Shown here piece after piece: positions 37,501-45,959 of a stretch of 64,000 bases of DNA. Each line of letters starts with the position of its first letter. The stretch's first letter is position 1. The position numbers were made by a program, and so were the translations under genes. A model generated the notes under the pieces. The model saw only the letters and a program-made list of their open reading frames with translations, was not told where the DNA came from and did not search any database. Source of the DNA: Verrucosispora sioxanthis (lineage in GTDB: Bacteria > Actinomycetota > Actinomycetes > Mycobacteriales > Micromonosporaceae); the NCBI RefSeq assembly GCF_010560025.1, contig NZ_SAIY01000002.1, positions 682,001-746,000 of the forward strand, in the 5' to 3' direction.

Positions 37501-37520
37501 CCGTCGACCGGCCTGGTGTC

Positions 37521-38201
37521 TCAGTGACGCGATCGCGTCGCCGGGGCATCAGGCCGGGCCGTCTGCTCCGCCTCGGGACGAGGACCGAGTCCGCTGCCGA
37601 TCACGACCGTCCAGAGCAGGAACGGGAGCACGGCCACCCGTTCCATCCCGCCAACGCCGAAGCCGAGATCCACCTGCCCGAGAAAGAGCAGCGTTCCGGC
37701 GACCCCGGTCAGGCCGAGCAGGAGATTGACCCGACGGGCCGGACCGATCACCGCTGACCGCTGGGGCAGCGCCGCGAGCAGCAGCGCGCCGTTGCCCGCA
37801 CCGAACACCAGCAACGCGGCCAGGAAGTGCAGATTCTCGTCGACGTCCGCCGGGTGAACGCCGGCCAGCACATACCCGCCGGCAGCGGTCAGCGCCGCGA
37901 GCTGCACGGCCCGTACGGCCGCACCACGACCGAGCGTCGACCAACTGAGCAGCAGACCGGCGACGATGAGGAGCCCGGTGGCGATCATCGCGCCGTTCAT
38001 CAGCGGATGCCAGGGCGAGCAGACCGGACGCGGCCGGCTGCTGTCCCAGACGCCACAGGCGACGTTCCCGAGGTCACTGATGTTGTGGGTACGCCAGTCG
38101 TATGGCGGCTGCCGCCATCCCCGCGCGGTCACCGCGATCCCGGCGGCGAACAGCGGCGCGGCGAGCAGCAGGGCGTAGGAACCCAGGCGATGCACAGGCA
38201 T
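37521..38201 (-). CDS. DUF998 family membrane protein
   Basis: Protein of 226 residues with six predicted membrane helices. The family pattern HNISDLGNVACGVWD lies after the first helix, and CSPWHPLMNGAMIATGLLI follows with a conserved Cys pair. DUF998 proteins have no settled function. It is convergent with the peptidase gene and divergent from a sensor kinase. The C-terminal tail is polar and Arg-rich. The start is the ATG at 38201. Confidence 0.85.
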   Translation of the reverse strand: MPVHRLGSYALLLAAPLFAAGIAVTARGWRQPPYDWRTHNISDLGNVACGVWDSSRPRPVCSPWHPLMNGAMIATGLLIVAGLLLSWSTLGRGAAVRAVQLAALTAAGGYVLAGVHPADVDENLHFLAALLVFGAGNGALLLAALPQRSAVIGPARRVNLLLGLTGVAGTLLFLGQVDLGFGVGGMERVAVLPFLLWTVVIGSGLGPRPEAEQTARPDAPATRSRH

Positions 38202-38321
38202 GCGTCCACTTCAGCCGATGCCGTGGCGCGGGCGCACTACCGCTGCGCCGAGGACCGAGGTAGTGCTGGCCATACCCGGGACACGGTGTCCAGCGGGCTG
38301 GGACAGCCCTGGTCGGATCAC

Positions 38322-38327
38322 TAGCGT
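38322..38327 (+). promoter_or_regulatory. -10 element TAGCGT, leaderless layout
   Basis: TAGCGT ends 7 nt before the ATG at 38335 of the sensor kinase. Confidence 0.5.
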
Positions 38328-38334
38328 CGGCGGC

Positions 38335-39624
38335 ATGACATCAGCCGCGCCGACCCATCTCGCCCAGGCCCTGCGGCAGCCTCGTTACGCGCTCACCGGC
38401 TGGCCGTGGCGTGCGCTGGCGTACCTGCTCACCAGCGTGCCGCTGGCCGGCGTGCTCTCACTCGGGCTGCTCGTCCTGCTGGCACCACTTGTCGCCGCCA
38501 CGAACGCGGCACGGCAGGGCCGGCCCGTGCCGCTGGCGCTCACCGTCTTCCTGACCGTCGGCGCGCTGCTGATCGTGGCGCTGGCACCGCTGCTCAGCGT
38601 GCCGGTGGCGGCGTTCGAACGTTACCGGCTCGGTCTGGTCGACGATCGGCACCTGCCCGCGGTGCCCTGGCTTGGTCTCGTCGCCCGCTATACCACCGGC
38701 ACCGCCTGGCGGGAGGCTGCCTACCTGTTCTTCCTCGGCGGCCTGGTCCCGGCCGTGTACTGGCTGTTCACCATGCTGGTGCTGTTGGACGCCGTGTTGA
38801 TCGTCAGCCCGTTCCTGGTCGCCAACGGCGACCAGGTGGTCCTGCTCTGGGCCACCCCTGACACGGCTGTCGAGGCGGTCCCGCACGCGATCGTCGGGGT
38901 GCTGCTCGTGCCGGTCCTGTGGTACGCGGCCGGGGCCCTCGCCACCGCGCAGGGCACCGTCGCGCGGTGGCTGCTCCGGGGCGCTCCGGACGGGCTCGCG
39001 CTGCGCGAAGTGACCCGGTCGCGCGCCCGGTTGGTCGACGCGTACGAGGCGGAGCGCCGACGCATCGAACGTGACCTGCACGACGGTGCGCATCCCCGGC
39101 TGACCAGCCTCAGCCTCCAGATCGGTCTGGCCCGGCTGGACGTACCGCAGGACTCTCCGGCGGCTCGGCCCCTCGCCGTGGCGCACGAGCAGGCGAAGGG
39201 ACTGATGGTGTTGCTCCGGCAGATCGTCCAGGGCATCCGTCCGCAGAGCCTCACCGACCTGGGGTTGGCCGGTGCGGTCCGGGAACTCGCCGACGAGGTG
39301 ACCATTCCCGTCGAGGTGTACGCCGACCTGCGCCGCCCGGTACCGGAGACGGTCGAGACCACTGCGTACTTCGTGGTGTCGGAGGCACTCGGCAACGTCG
39401 CCCGACACGCCGAGGCGACCCGCGCCGAGGTCCGGCTCACCGACACCGGCACCGGGCTGGTCATCGAGATCAGCGACGACGGACGGGGCGGCGCGGACCC
39501 GGCGCGGGGCACCGGGTTGACCGGGCTCGCCGACCGGGTGGCCGCGGCCGAGGGTCGGTTGCTGCTGGCCAGCCCGCCGGGCGGACCCACGGTCGTCCGG
39601 GTGGAGCTACCGTGCAACGCGTGA
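38335..39624 (+). CDS. NarL-type sensor histidine kinase
   Basis: Protein of 429 residues. The N-terminal half is a membrane domain with about five or six helices, and almost no extracytoplasmic domain is visible. The HisKA_3 dimerisation motif is ERRRIERDLHDGAHPRLTSL, with the phosphorylated His in RDLHDG. The HATPase follows with SEALGNVARHAEA and DDGRGGADPARGTGLTGL. It overlaps the response regulator gene by 4 bp (GTGA), so they form a pair. It probably senses a membrane-linked signal and may control the ABC transporter downstream (inference). Confidence 0.93.
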   Translation: MTSAAPTHLAQALRQPRYALTGWPWRALAYLLTSVPLAGVLSLGLLVLLAPLVAATNAARQGRPVPLALTVFLTVGALLIVALAPLLSVPVAAFERYRLGLVDDRHLPAVPWLGLVARYTTGTAWREAAYLFFLGGLVPAVYWLFTMLVLLDAVLIVSPFLVANGDQVVLLWATPDTAVEAVPHAIVGVLLVPVLWYAAGALATAQGTVARWLLRGAPDGLALREVTRSRARLVDAYEAERRRIERDLHDGAHPRLTSLSLQIGLARLDVPQDSPAARPLAVAHEQAKGLMVLLRQIVQGIRPQSLTDLGLAGAVRELADEVTIPVEVYADLRRPVPETVETTAYFVVSEALGNVARHAEATRAEVRLTDTGTGLVIEISDDGRGGADPARGTGLTGLADRVAAAEGRLLLASPPGGPTVVRVELPCNA

Positions 39625-40274
39625 CCCGGGTCGTGCTCGCCGAGGACGAGGTGCTGCTGCGGGAGGGGTTGGTGGCCCTGCTCGCCCGCTTCGGCTTCGA
39701 CGTGCTCGACGCAGTCGGTACCGCCCCCGCGCTCGTGGACGCCGTCCGGACGCACCGGCCGGACCTGGTGGTGACCGACATCCGGATGCCGCCCCGGCAC
39801 CGCGACGACGGGCTACGCGCGGCGGTGGACCTGCGCGCCGAGCAGCCTGGTCTGGCCGTGGTGGTGCTCAGCCAGCACGTGCAGCCCGAGTACGCCGCCG
39901 CGCTGCTCGCCAGCGCCGACGGTCGGCGGGTCGGCTACCTGCTCAAGGACCGGGTCGCCGAGGTCACCGAGTTCGTCGACAACCTGCGTACCGTCGTCGG
40001 CGGCGGCACTGTTGTCGATCCGGACGTGGTCCGCCGGTTGCTGCACCGCCCCCGCGACCCGCTCGCCGACCTCTCTGCCCGCGAGCGCGAGGTGCTGGTG
40101 CTGGTCGCCGAGGGGCGGTCCAACGCGTCGATCGCCGGCCGCCTGCACGTCACCGAGGCGGCGGTCGGCAAGCACATCGGCAACATCCTGGCCAAGCTGG
40201 GCCTGCCGCCGGACGACGACACCAACCGCCGGGTGCTGGCGACGCTCACCTACCTGCGAGCCGGCGGCAGCTGA
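39621..40274 (+). CDS. LuxR/NarL-family response regulator
   Basis: Regulator of 217 residues: receiver domain (phosphoacceptor Asp in DLVVTDIRMPP, Lys in YLLKDRV) and C-terminal LuxR helix-turn-helix (LSAREREVLVLVAEGRSNASIAGRL, TEAAVGKHIGNILAKLGL). The GTG at 39621 gives a GTGA overlap with the kinase stop; GTG 39612 is also in frame. It is the partner of the kinase at 38335. Confidence 0.94.
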   Translation: MTRVVLAEDEVLLREGLVALLARFGFDVLDAVGTAPALVDAVRTHRPDLVVTDIRMPPRHRDDGLRAAVDLRAEQPGLAVVVLSQHVQPEYAAALLASADGRRVGYLLKDRVAEVTEFVDNLRTVVGGGTVVDPDVVRRLLHRPRDPLADLSAREREVLVLVAEGRSNASIAGRLHVTEAAVGKHIGNILAKLGLPPDDDTNRRVLATLTYLRAGGS

Positions 40275-40278
40275 CCGG

Positions 40279-41702
40279 TCAGGTAGCGCGCAGCTCCTCC
40301 AACGCCGTGTTGGACCGCAGGAAGAGCACTCCCAGCCCGACCACGGCCAGCACCGCGGCGGTCGCGCCGGCACCCTGCAACGCCAGTTGCTCCAGCGGTA
40401 CGTCCGACCGGCGAGCGCCCGGGCTGAGGTCGCCGGTGAGCAGTCGGCCGATGGCGTACCCGACGCCGAGCGCGACAAGTACGGCGGGCACCACGGGAGC
40501 CAGCACCTGCCAGGCGATCGAGGTGCCGATGGTGGCCCGGGGCACGCCGGTCGCCACCAGGGCGGCGTAGGTCCGGCGGCGGGAGACGATCCCCTCCACC
40601 AGCGTGACGAGCAGACCGGTGGCGGCGATGGCCACCGCCACGGCCACGGCGAGGTCGACCAGATCCATGGTGTTCAGGTAGAAGGAGTCGGGCGAGCCGT
40701 CGCCACCGAAGCCGGCCAGCCGGTTCTGCTCCTGTTCCAGTTCGGCCCGGAGCTGGAACGAGGCTCGGAAGGCCGCCGCGCCGCCAGCGATGATCAGGGC
40801 GGCCAGCAGGGCGGCGAAGGTGCGGCTGCTGGCCCACGGGTCGTCGGTCAGCCGGCGGGCCGCCAGCAGGGCGGCCGGACGCCGGGCATGACGGTGCAGC
40901 GTCCGTCCGGCCAGGTGCGAGATCCAGCCGGCCCCGAAGATCACCCCCATCACCGCGCCGAAGATCCCGAGCATGACGACCAGGGCCAACCATTCGACGG
41001 CGGTGCCCTGGAACGCCCACTGGATCGGTTCGACCATCGCCGCCGCCAGCACGCCGAGCCCGATCAGCAGCGCCGGCCACGGCCGGGGCGACCCGGTGCG
41101 ACCGGTCCGGCGGACCACGCCGAGCGGCGTGGTGGCGACCCGACGCAGCAGGACGGCGGTGGCCGCCGCGGCGAGCACCGGCAGACCGAGCACCACGATC
41201 GTCATCGCCGGCACCGGCGGCAACACGTCCGTGGGCAGGGCCAACTGACCGTTGGCGTCGGGACGGTGCAGCACCGACCGCCCGACGAGGTAGCCGGCCA
41301 GTCCGACGAGGGTGCCGACCAGGCCGGCGAGCCCGGTCTCCAGCATCGCCACCCGGGTCACCTGGCCGGGGTCGCGCCGGCCAGCCGGAGCGCGGCGAGC
41401 CGGCGGTCCCGCGCCGGCGCACCCAGCCGGGCGCTCTGCCCGGCCAGGGCGAGTACCGGGATGGTCAGCAGCACCAGCGCGAACGCCGTCCCACCGCGCA
41501 GCCCTGGCTCGCGCAGCAGCGCGTTCGCGTACTGCTCGGACTGCTGCCACGGGTCACCCGGCGGTTTCTGAATGGCCAGCACCGTCAGGGCGGCGAGCCC
41601 GGCGAGGCTGGCCAGCAGGGCGCTCAGCGCGGTCAACGCCACCCGGGCGGCGTCGGTGCGGTTGCCGGCCAGCGCCAGCCTGGTCAGGGTCGCGAGGCTC
41701 AC
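40279..41702 (-). pseudogene. FtsX-type ABC transporter permease, reading frame broken once
   Basis: The first part (GTG 41702 to about 41372) and the rest (to 40279) are in two frames and join at GGGG (41368-41371; CCCC followed by GG on the coding strand). One missing C restores LRLAGATPGQVTRVAML, a normal FtsX segment. The intact protein would have about 474 residues and eight or more helices with two FtsX-like permease units. It overlaps the ATPase gene by 4 bp (GTGA). The pair probably exports a drug or lipid-like substrate. The break is likely a base-calling error. Confidence 0.85.
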
Positions 41703-42400
41703 CGGGAGCCGCCGGCGAGCGGCGCGTCGAGGCCCAGCCCGGTGTGGTCGATCACGCCGTCGCGCAGGACCACCTCACGATCGGCGTACGCGGCGATCCG
41801 TGGCTCGTGGGTGACCAGGACGACGCTAGTGTGCTGCTCCCGGGCCAACCTGACCAGTTGGGTGAGCACCTGCTCCCCGGCGAGGGTGTCCAGCGAACCG
41901 GTCGGCTCGTCGGCGAAGAGCACCCGTGGTTCGGTGACCAGTGCCCGGGCGGTGGCGCAGCGCTGCTGCTGACCGCCGGACATCTCGCCGGGGCGCACGT
42001 CGGCGCACTCCGCCACACCCAGCCGATCCAACCAGGTGAGCGCCGCCGTCCGTGCCGCTCGCCGCCCCGTGCCGGCGAGCAACAACGGAAGGGCGACGTT
42101 CTCCGCCGCGGTCAGCTCGGCGACGAGCTGACCGAACTGGAACAGCACCCCGAACTCGGTACGTCGCAGCCGGGACCGGGCCGCCTCGGACCAGGTGTCC
42201 AGCCGGTGCCCACGCCAGTGCACCTCGCCGGCGTCCGGCCGCAGGATGCCGGCGAGGCAGTGCAGCAGGGTGGACTTGCCGCAGCCGCTCGCCCCGGTCA
42301 CCGCGACGATCTCCCCCTCGTCGATGTCGAGGGTGATGCCCCGCAGTGCGGGTGTGGGTCCGTACGACTTCACCAGTCCGCGAGCCTGAAGTTGCGTCAC
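41699..42400 (-). CDS. ABC transporter ATP-binding protein (MacB/LolD-like)
   Basis: ATPase of 233 residues. Walker A is GASGCGKST (36-44), the Q loop lies in LFQFGQLV, the signature is MSGGQQQR, Walker B is VLFADEPTGSLD and the H loop VTHEP. GSLD after Walker B is typical of LolD/MacB-type systems with FtsX permeases, one of which follows. The GTG at 42400 overlaps the PadR stop (GTGA). The operon padR-ATPase-permease suggests substrate-induced export. Confidence 0.94.
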   Translation of the reverse strand: MTQLQARGLVKSYGPTPALRGITLDIDEGEIVAVTGASGCGKSTLLHCLAGILRPDAGEVHWRGHRLDTWSEAARSRLRRTEFGVLFQFGQLVAELTAAENVALPLLLAGTGRRAARTAALTWLDRLGVAECADVRPGEMSGGQQQRCATARALVTEPRVLFADEPTGSLDTLAGEQVLTQLVRLAREQHTSVVLVTHEPRIAAYADREVVLRDGVIDHTGLGLDAPLAGGSR

Positions 42401-42933
42401 GAGTGCACCTCCCGGTGCCAGTCGGCGACCCGGTCCAGGGTGGTGTGCAACCACCGCAGGTCGGCGTCGAGATGGGCGATGGCGAAGTCGGCCGCCACGA
42501 CGTCGTCGACGCTTGCCGACGGGGCCGTCTTCAGCGCGGTCAGCTCACGCAGCCGCTCGGTGTGGGCACGCCGCTGCGCGACTAGGTACGCCCGCGCCCG
42601 GTCCACGTCGGCCACCAGCAGCGCCACCACGACCTTCGCGAACAGCGGACTGTTCACGTACGGCATCGGTGGCTCGACGCTGCTGAGCCACCGGTCCAGC
42701 GTGACCCGCCCCTGCTCGGTGAGCGTGTACGCAGTCCGGTCCGGGCCGGCGAGGCGCTCCGGGCCGGTGGACGCCACCAACCCGTCCCGCAGCAGCCGAC
42801 CCAGCGTCGCGTAGACCTGCCCGAACGCCAACGGGCGGGCCTGCGGCAGCCGGGTGTCGTGGGCCCGCTTCAACTCGTAACCGTGCATGGTGCCGGTGGC
42901 GAGCAGGCCCAACAGCAGGTGCGGTGTGGACAC
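42397..42933 (-). CDS. PadR family regulator of the ABC transporter
   Basis: Protein of about 178 residues with the PadR winged helix (LLGLLATGTMHGYELKRA, FGQVYATLGRLLRDGLV) and a C-terminal helical dimerisation domain. It is the first gene of the padR-ABC operon. A perfect palindrome covers its 5' end, consistent with self-repression. The GTG at 42933 (STPHLLLG) is preferred because it follows the palindrome; the GTG at 42948 would start within it. Confidence 0.9.
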   Translation of the reverse strand: MSTPHLLLGLLATGTMHGYELKRAHDTRLPQARPLAFGQVYATLGRLLRDGLVASTGPERLAGPDRTAYTLTEQGRVTLDRWLSSVEPPMPYVNSPLFAKVVVALLVADVDRARAYLVAQRRAHTERLRELTALKTAPSASVDDVVAADFAIAHLDADLRWLHTTLDRVADWHREVHS

Positions 42934-42937
42934 CAGG

Positions 42938-42962
42938 CCACTATTCACTGAGTGAATAGTGG
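42938..42962. promoter_or_regulatory. Perfect 11-3-11 palindrome, probable PadR operator
   Basis: CCACTATTCAC, TGA and GTGAATAGTGG form a perfect inverted repeat 5 bp before the preferred PadR start. Confidence 0.8.
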
Positions 42963-42991
42963 CGTCAAGGTCGCTACGGGCGGGTCGCCGT

Positions 42992-43564
42992 TCAGCCGAC
43001 CGGGGACCAGGCCGGGTCGCGGCCGGTCATGCCGAGCAGCCGAGGCAGGTCCGGCGGGCCGGCCTCGACCGGCACCGCCTCGGCGAACACGCCCATCTGC
43101 CGCGCCGTCGGACCGAGCTGGCCGGCCAACTCGTGCAGCGCGGGCAGCACCTCGGCCGCCGCCCCGTACGCCTGACCCGTGGCGACCGCGAGGTCCCAGC
43201 CGTGCACTGTCAGGTCGAGCAGCGCCATCGCACCCACCACCTGCTGCGGCATCCCCATCCCCGGCGAGACGCCCTGCTCGCTGGCCGGGTCCGACCACGC
43301 CTCGACCAGTCGGCGGGTCTCGGCCCCGAACCGGTCTCGCCAGCCCTCGGTGATGTGGTCGGGCTTGTCGGCCCAGGTCACCGGCGAGCGACGGGCGAGG
43401 CTCTGAAAGTTGACCACCACCTCGTACAGGTGGTTGATCAGGTCACGGACCCGATAGTCCCGACAGGGAGTCGGCAGGTCGAGCTGGTCATCGGTGATCT
43501 GCCGAACCACCGCCACGGTCCGCGGCGCCGCAGCGGCCAGCAGGTCGCTAGTGTGAGTGGCCAT
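42992..43564 (-). CDS. TIGR03086-type mycothiol/maleylpyruvate isomerase-like protein
   Basis: Protein of 190 residues with the DinB-like four-helix fold of the MDMPI N-terminal family: TPCRDYRVRDLINHLYEVV early and LLDLTVHGWDLAVATGQ later, with spaced histidines for a metal. Many actinobacterial members are mycothiol-dependent or of unknown activity. It is divergent from an AraC regulator. The ATG at 43564 has TACGCT 6 nt upstream. Confidence 0.88.
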   Translation of the reverse strand: MATHTSDLLAAAAPRTVAVVRQITDDQLDLPTPCRDYRVRDLINHLYEVVVNFQSLARRSPVTWADKPDHITEGWRDRFGAETRRLVEAWSDPASEQGVSPGMGMPQQVVGAMALLDLTVHGWDLAVATGQAYGAAAEVLPALHELAGQLGPTARQMGVFAEAVPVEAGPPDLPRLLGMTGRDPAWSPVG

Positions 43565-43570
43565 AGGGCC

Positions 43571-43576
43571 AGCGTA
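43571..43576 (-). promoter_or_regulatory. -10 element TACGCT, leaderless layout
   Basis: On the minus strand TACGCT ends 6 nt before the ATG at 43564. Confidence 0.45.
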
Positions 43577-43595
43577 TGAGGGTGGTCTTGAACAA

Positions 43596-44384
43596 ATGCG
43601 ACAGCCGCGCGCGGATGACCGGGGCATCCTCGACCCGGCCCGGTTGAGGCGGCGGGTGCGGTTCCGACGGCACCTGCCCGCAGTTGCGTTACGCCACTGG
43701 GTGGAGCACTACTGGCTGATCGACTGGGACCTCACCGAACCGTTCGAGCAGCGGATCGTCCCGCATCCGGCGGTCAACGTGGTGTTCCAGCGCGACGGTG
43801 ACGGCCCGGAGCGCGCGGAGGTGGCCGGCGTCGGCACCGAACTCTTCTCGATCACCCTGACCGGTTCCGGACGGGTCAGCGGGGTGCAGTTCCGGCCCGG
43901 CGGGTTCCATCCGTTCTGGCGGCGGTCGGTCGCCGAGCTGACCGGCCGGCGACGTCCGCTCGTCGACCGGGCAGACCTCGACGTGACCCCGGTCTGTGCC
44001 GGCACGGACGCCGAACGCGGCCAGGCGCTGGACACCCTGCTGACCGGCTGGGCACCCCGACCGGATCCGGTGAACGACGAGGTGATGCGCCTGGTCGAGA
44101 CGATCCGGACCGACCGGAACGTACGCCGGGTCGACGAGTTCGCCCGCGAGCACGCGGTGTCCGTCCGCCGGTTGCAGCGGCTCTTCCTCACCCACGTCGG
44201 AGTCGGTCCCAAGTGGGTGATCCGCCGCTACCGGCTGCACGAGGCGATCGAGCGGGCGACGGACGGGCTCGACTGGGCCGGACTCGCCGCCGAACTCGGC
44301 TACAGCGATCAGGCCCACCTGGTACGCGACTTCACCGCGACGACCGGCGTCTCCCCCGCCGCGTACGCCCAGAGCCGCCGGTAG
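43596..44384 (+). CDS. AraC family transcriptional regulator
   Basis: Protein of 262 residues. The N-terminal part is the DUF6597-type sensor (HWVEHYWLIDWDL, HPAVNVVFQRDG, GVQFRPGGFHPFW). The C-terminal AraC domain has two helix-turn-helix units (VDEFAREHAVSVRRLQRLF and WAGLAAELGYSDQAHLVRDF). It is divergent from the TIGR03086 gene and probably controls it (inference). The ATG at 43596 is chosen; longer in-frame starts lack a ribosome site. Confidence 0.9.
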   Translation: MRQPRADDRGILDPARLRRRVRFRRHLPAVALRHWVEHYWLIDWDLTEPFEQRIVPHPAVNVVFQRDGDGPERAEVAGVGTELFSITLTGSGRVSGVQFRPGGFHPFWRRSVAELTGRRRPLVDRADLDVTPVCAGTDAERGQALDTLLTGWAPRPDPVNDEVMRLVETIRTDRNVRRVDEFAREHAVSVRRLQRLFLTHVGVGPKWVIRRYRLHEAIERATDGLDWAGLAAELGYSDQAHLVRDFTATTGVSPAAYAQSRR

Positions 44385-44422
44385 GTCCGTGCTGGCGTCG
44401 CGGAGGGGCGCCGCCCGGCACC

Positions 44423-45958
44423 TCAGCGGCGGCGAAGGGCGACCACGGCCACGTCGTCCTGGATCTCGTCCGGGGCCAGTTCGACGAGCAGCCGCTCGCA
44501 GAACCGGTCGAGGTCGTCGTCGACCTGGCTGGCGCAGGCCGAGAGGGCAGTCAGCCCCTCGTCGATGGTGGCGTCCCGTCGTTCGATCAGACCGTCGGTG
44601 TAGAAGACCATCGTCGCACCGGCCGGCAGCACGAACTCCAGGTCGGCGGGGCGGGGCGCGCGTACCCCGAGCAGCGGCGCGGCGTGCTGCACGTACTCGG
44701 CCTTGCCGTCCTGCACGATCAACGGCGGCAGGTGACCGGCGCTGGCCAGCCGGACGTGACCGGTCGTCGGTTCCACCAGCAGTACGCAGATCGTCGCCAG
44801 CTCGTCGGGCAGCAGCGTACGCATCAGCTCGTTGACCCGGTGCAGGATCTCGCCCGGCTGGTGCCCCTCCACCGCGTACGCCCGCAGCGCGTGTCGCAGC
44901 TCGGCCATGATGGTGGCGGCGTGCAGCGAGTGACCGGCCACGTCCCCGATGGCCAGCAGCAGGTGGCCGTCGAGCATCACCAGTTCGTAGAAGTCGCCGC
45001 CCACCTCGGTCTGGGCGCTGGCCGGCTCGTAACGCACGGCCAGGTCCAGGCCGGTGATCCGCGGGATCTTCCGGGGCAGCAGGCTGCGTTGCAACGTCAC
45101 CGCGATCCGGTGCTCCTCGTCAAAGGAGCGTTGCGCCTCCACGGCGGAGGCCACCGCCTGGGCGAGCTGGACCAGCACCGGGGTACGCGCCGTCTGCGTC
45201 GCGGTGGGCACCACGACGTAGAGCGGCGCGCGGTCCTCGCGCAGCCGGGCGGCGGCGACGGTGACCGTGTCGCCGGCCGGCCAGTCGACAAGCGACCAAC
45301 CGTCCGGCTCCTGCACCACGACGGTGGCGCCGGTGGGCACGCCGGTGTCGTCGACGATCCAGGGCACCACGCGGGGCCCGGCGCCGGGCCCGGCGCAGAC
45401 CCCGGCGAGGCAGTCGCCGTCGAAGGTCTCGGCGATCACCGCCGCGGGGCTCTTGAAGATCTCCGCGGCGCCGGCCGCCGCCACCTGCAGCAGCTTGGTG
45501 AAGCTCGGCGCGGCGTGCACCGCGACGGTGGTGTCCGCCAGCCCGGTGAGCCGCTCGGCGAGCAGCTCGGCTCGCCGACGGGCCTGGTAGTACCGCAGCA
45601 CCGACTGGGCGGTGGCGACCAGTTCCTCCGGTTCGATCGGCTCGGCCAGGTACGCGTCCGCGCCCCGGGTCAGGCCCTGGGTCCGGTTGTTCGTGTCGAT
45701 CGCGTGCGCGGACACGTGGATCACCGGCAGCGCCGGGTGCGCCGACTTGATCCGCTCGCACACCTCGAAGCCACTGAGGTCCGGCAGCCGGACGTCGAGC
45801 ACGACCAGGTCGATCGGGTCGACCCCGACCCGGCTGAGCGCCTCGCCACCCGTCTCCGCCTCCAGCACCGTGAAGCCGGCCCGGGTCAGCCAGTTCACCA
45901 GGAGGTAGCGCTTGGTCCGACTGTCGTCGACCACCAGCACTGTCGCCGCGCCGTCCAC
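44423..45958 (-). CDS. Receiver-GAF-PP2C (SpoIIE-type) phosphatase
   Basis: Protein of 511 residues. An N-terminal receiver (Asp in VVLDVRLPDLSG) is followed by a GAF-like region (about 150-290) and a SpoIIE phosphatase domain (about 300-510: TEVGGDFYELV, AIGDVAGHS, FYTDGLIERR). It is the last gene of the stressosome operon and starts one base after the histidine kinase ends. This suggests the kinase phosphorylates the receiver to control dephosphorylation of an anti-anti-sigma factor such as the divergent STAS protein (inference). Confidence 0.93.
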   Translation of the reverse strand: MDGAATVLVVDDSRTKRYLLVNWLTRAGFTVLEAETGGEALSRVGVDPIDLVVLDVRLPDLSGFEVCERIKSAHPALPVIHVSAHAIDTNNRTQGLTRGADAYLAEPIEPEELVATAQSVLRYYQARRRAELLAERLTGLADTTVAVHAAPSFTKLLQVAAAGAAEIFKSPAAVIAETFDGDCLAGVCAGPGAGPRVVPWIVDDTGVPTGATVVVQEPDGWSLVDWPAGDTVTVAAARLREDRAPLYVVVPTATQTARTPVLVQLAQAVASAVEAQRSFDEEHRIAVTLQRSLLPRKIPRITGLDLAVRYEPASAQTEVGGDFYELVMLDGHLLLAIGDVAGHSLHAATIMAELRHALRAYAVEGHQPGEILHRVNELMRTLLPDELATICVLLVEPTTGHVRLASAGHLPPLIVQDGKAEYVQHAAPLLGVRAPRPADLEFVLPAGATMVFYTDGLIERRDATIDEGLTALSACASQVDDDLDRFCERLLVELAPDEIQDDVAVVALRRR

Positions 45959-45959
45959 G

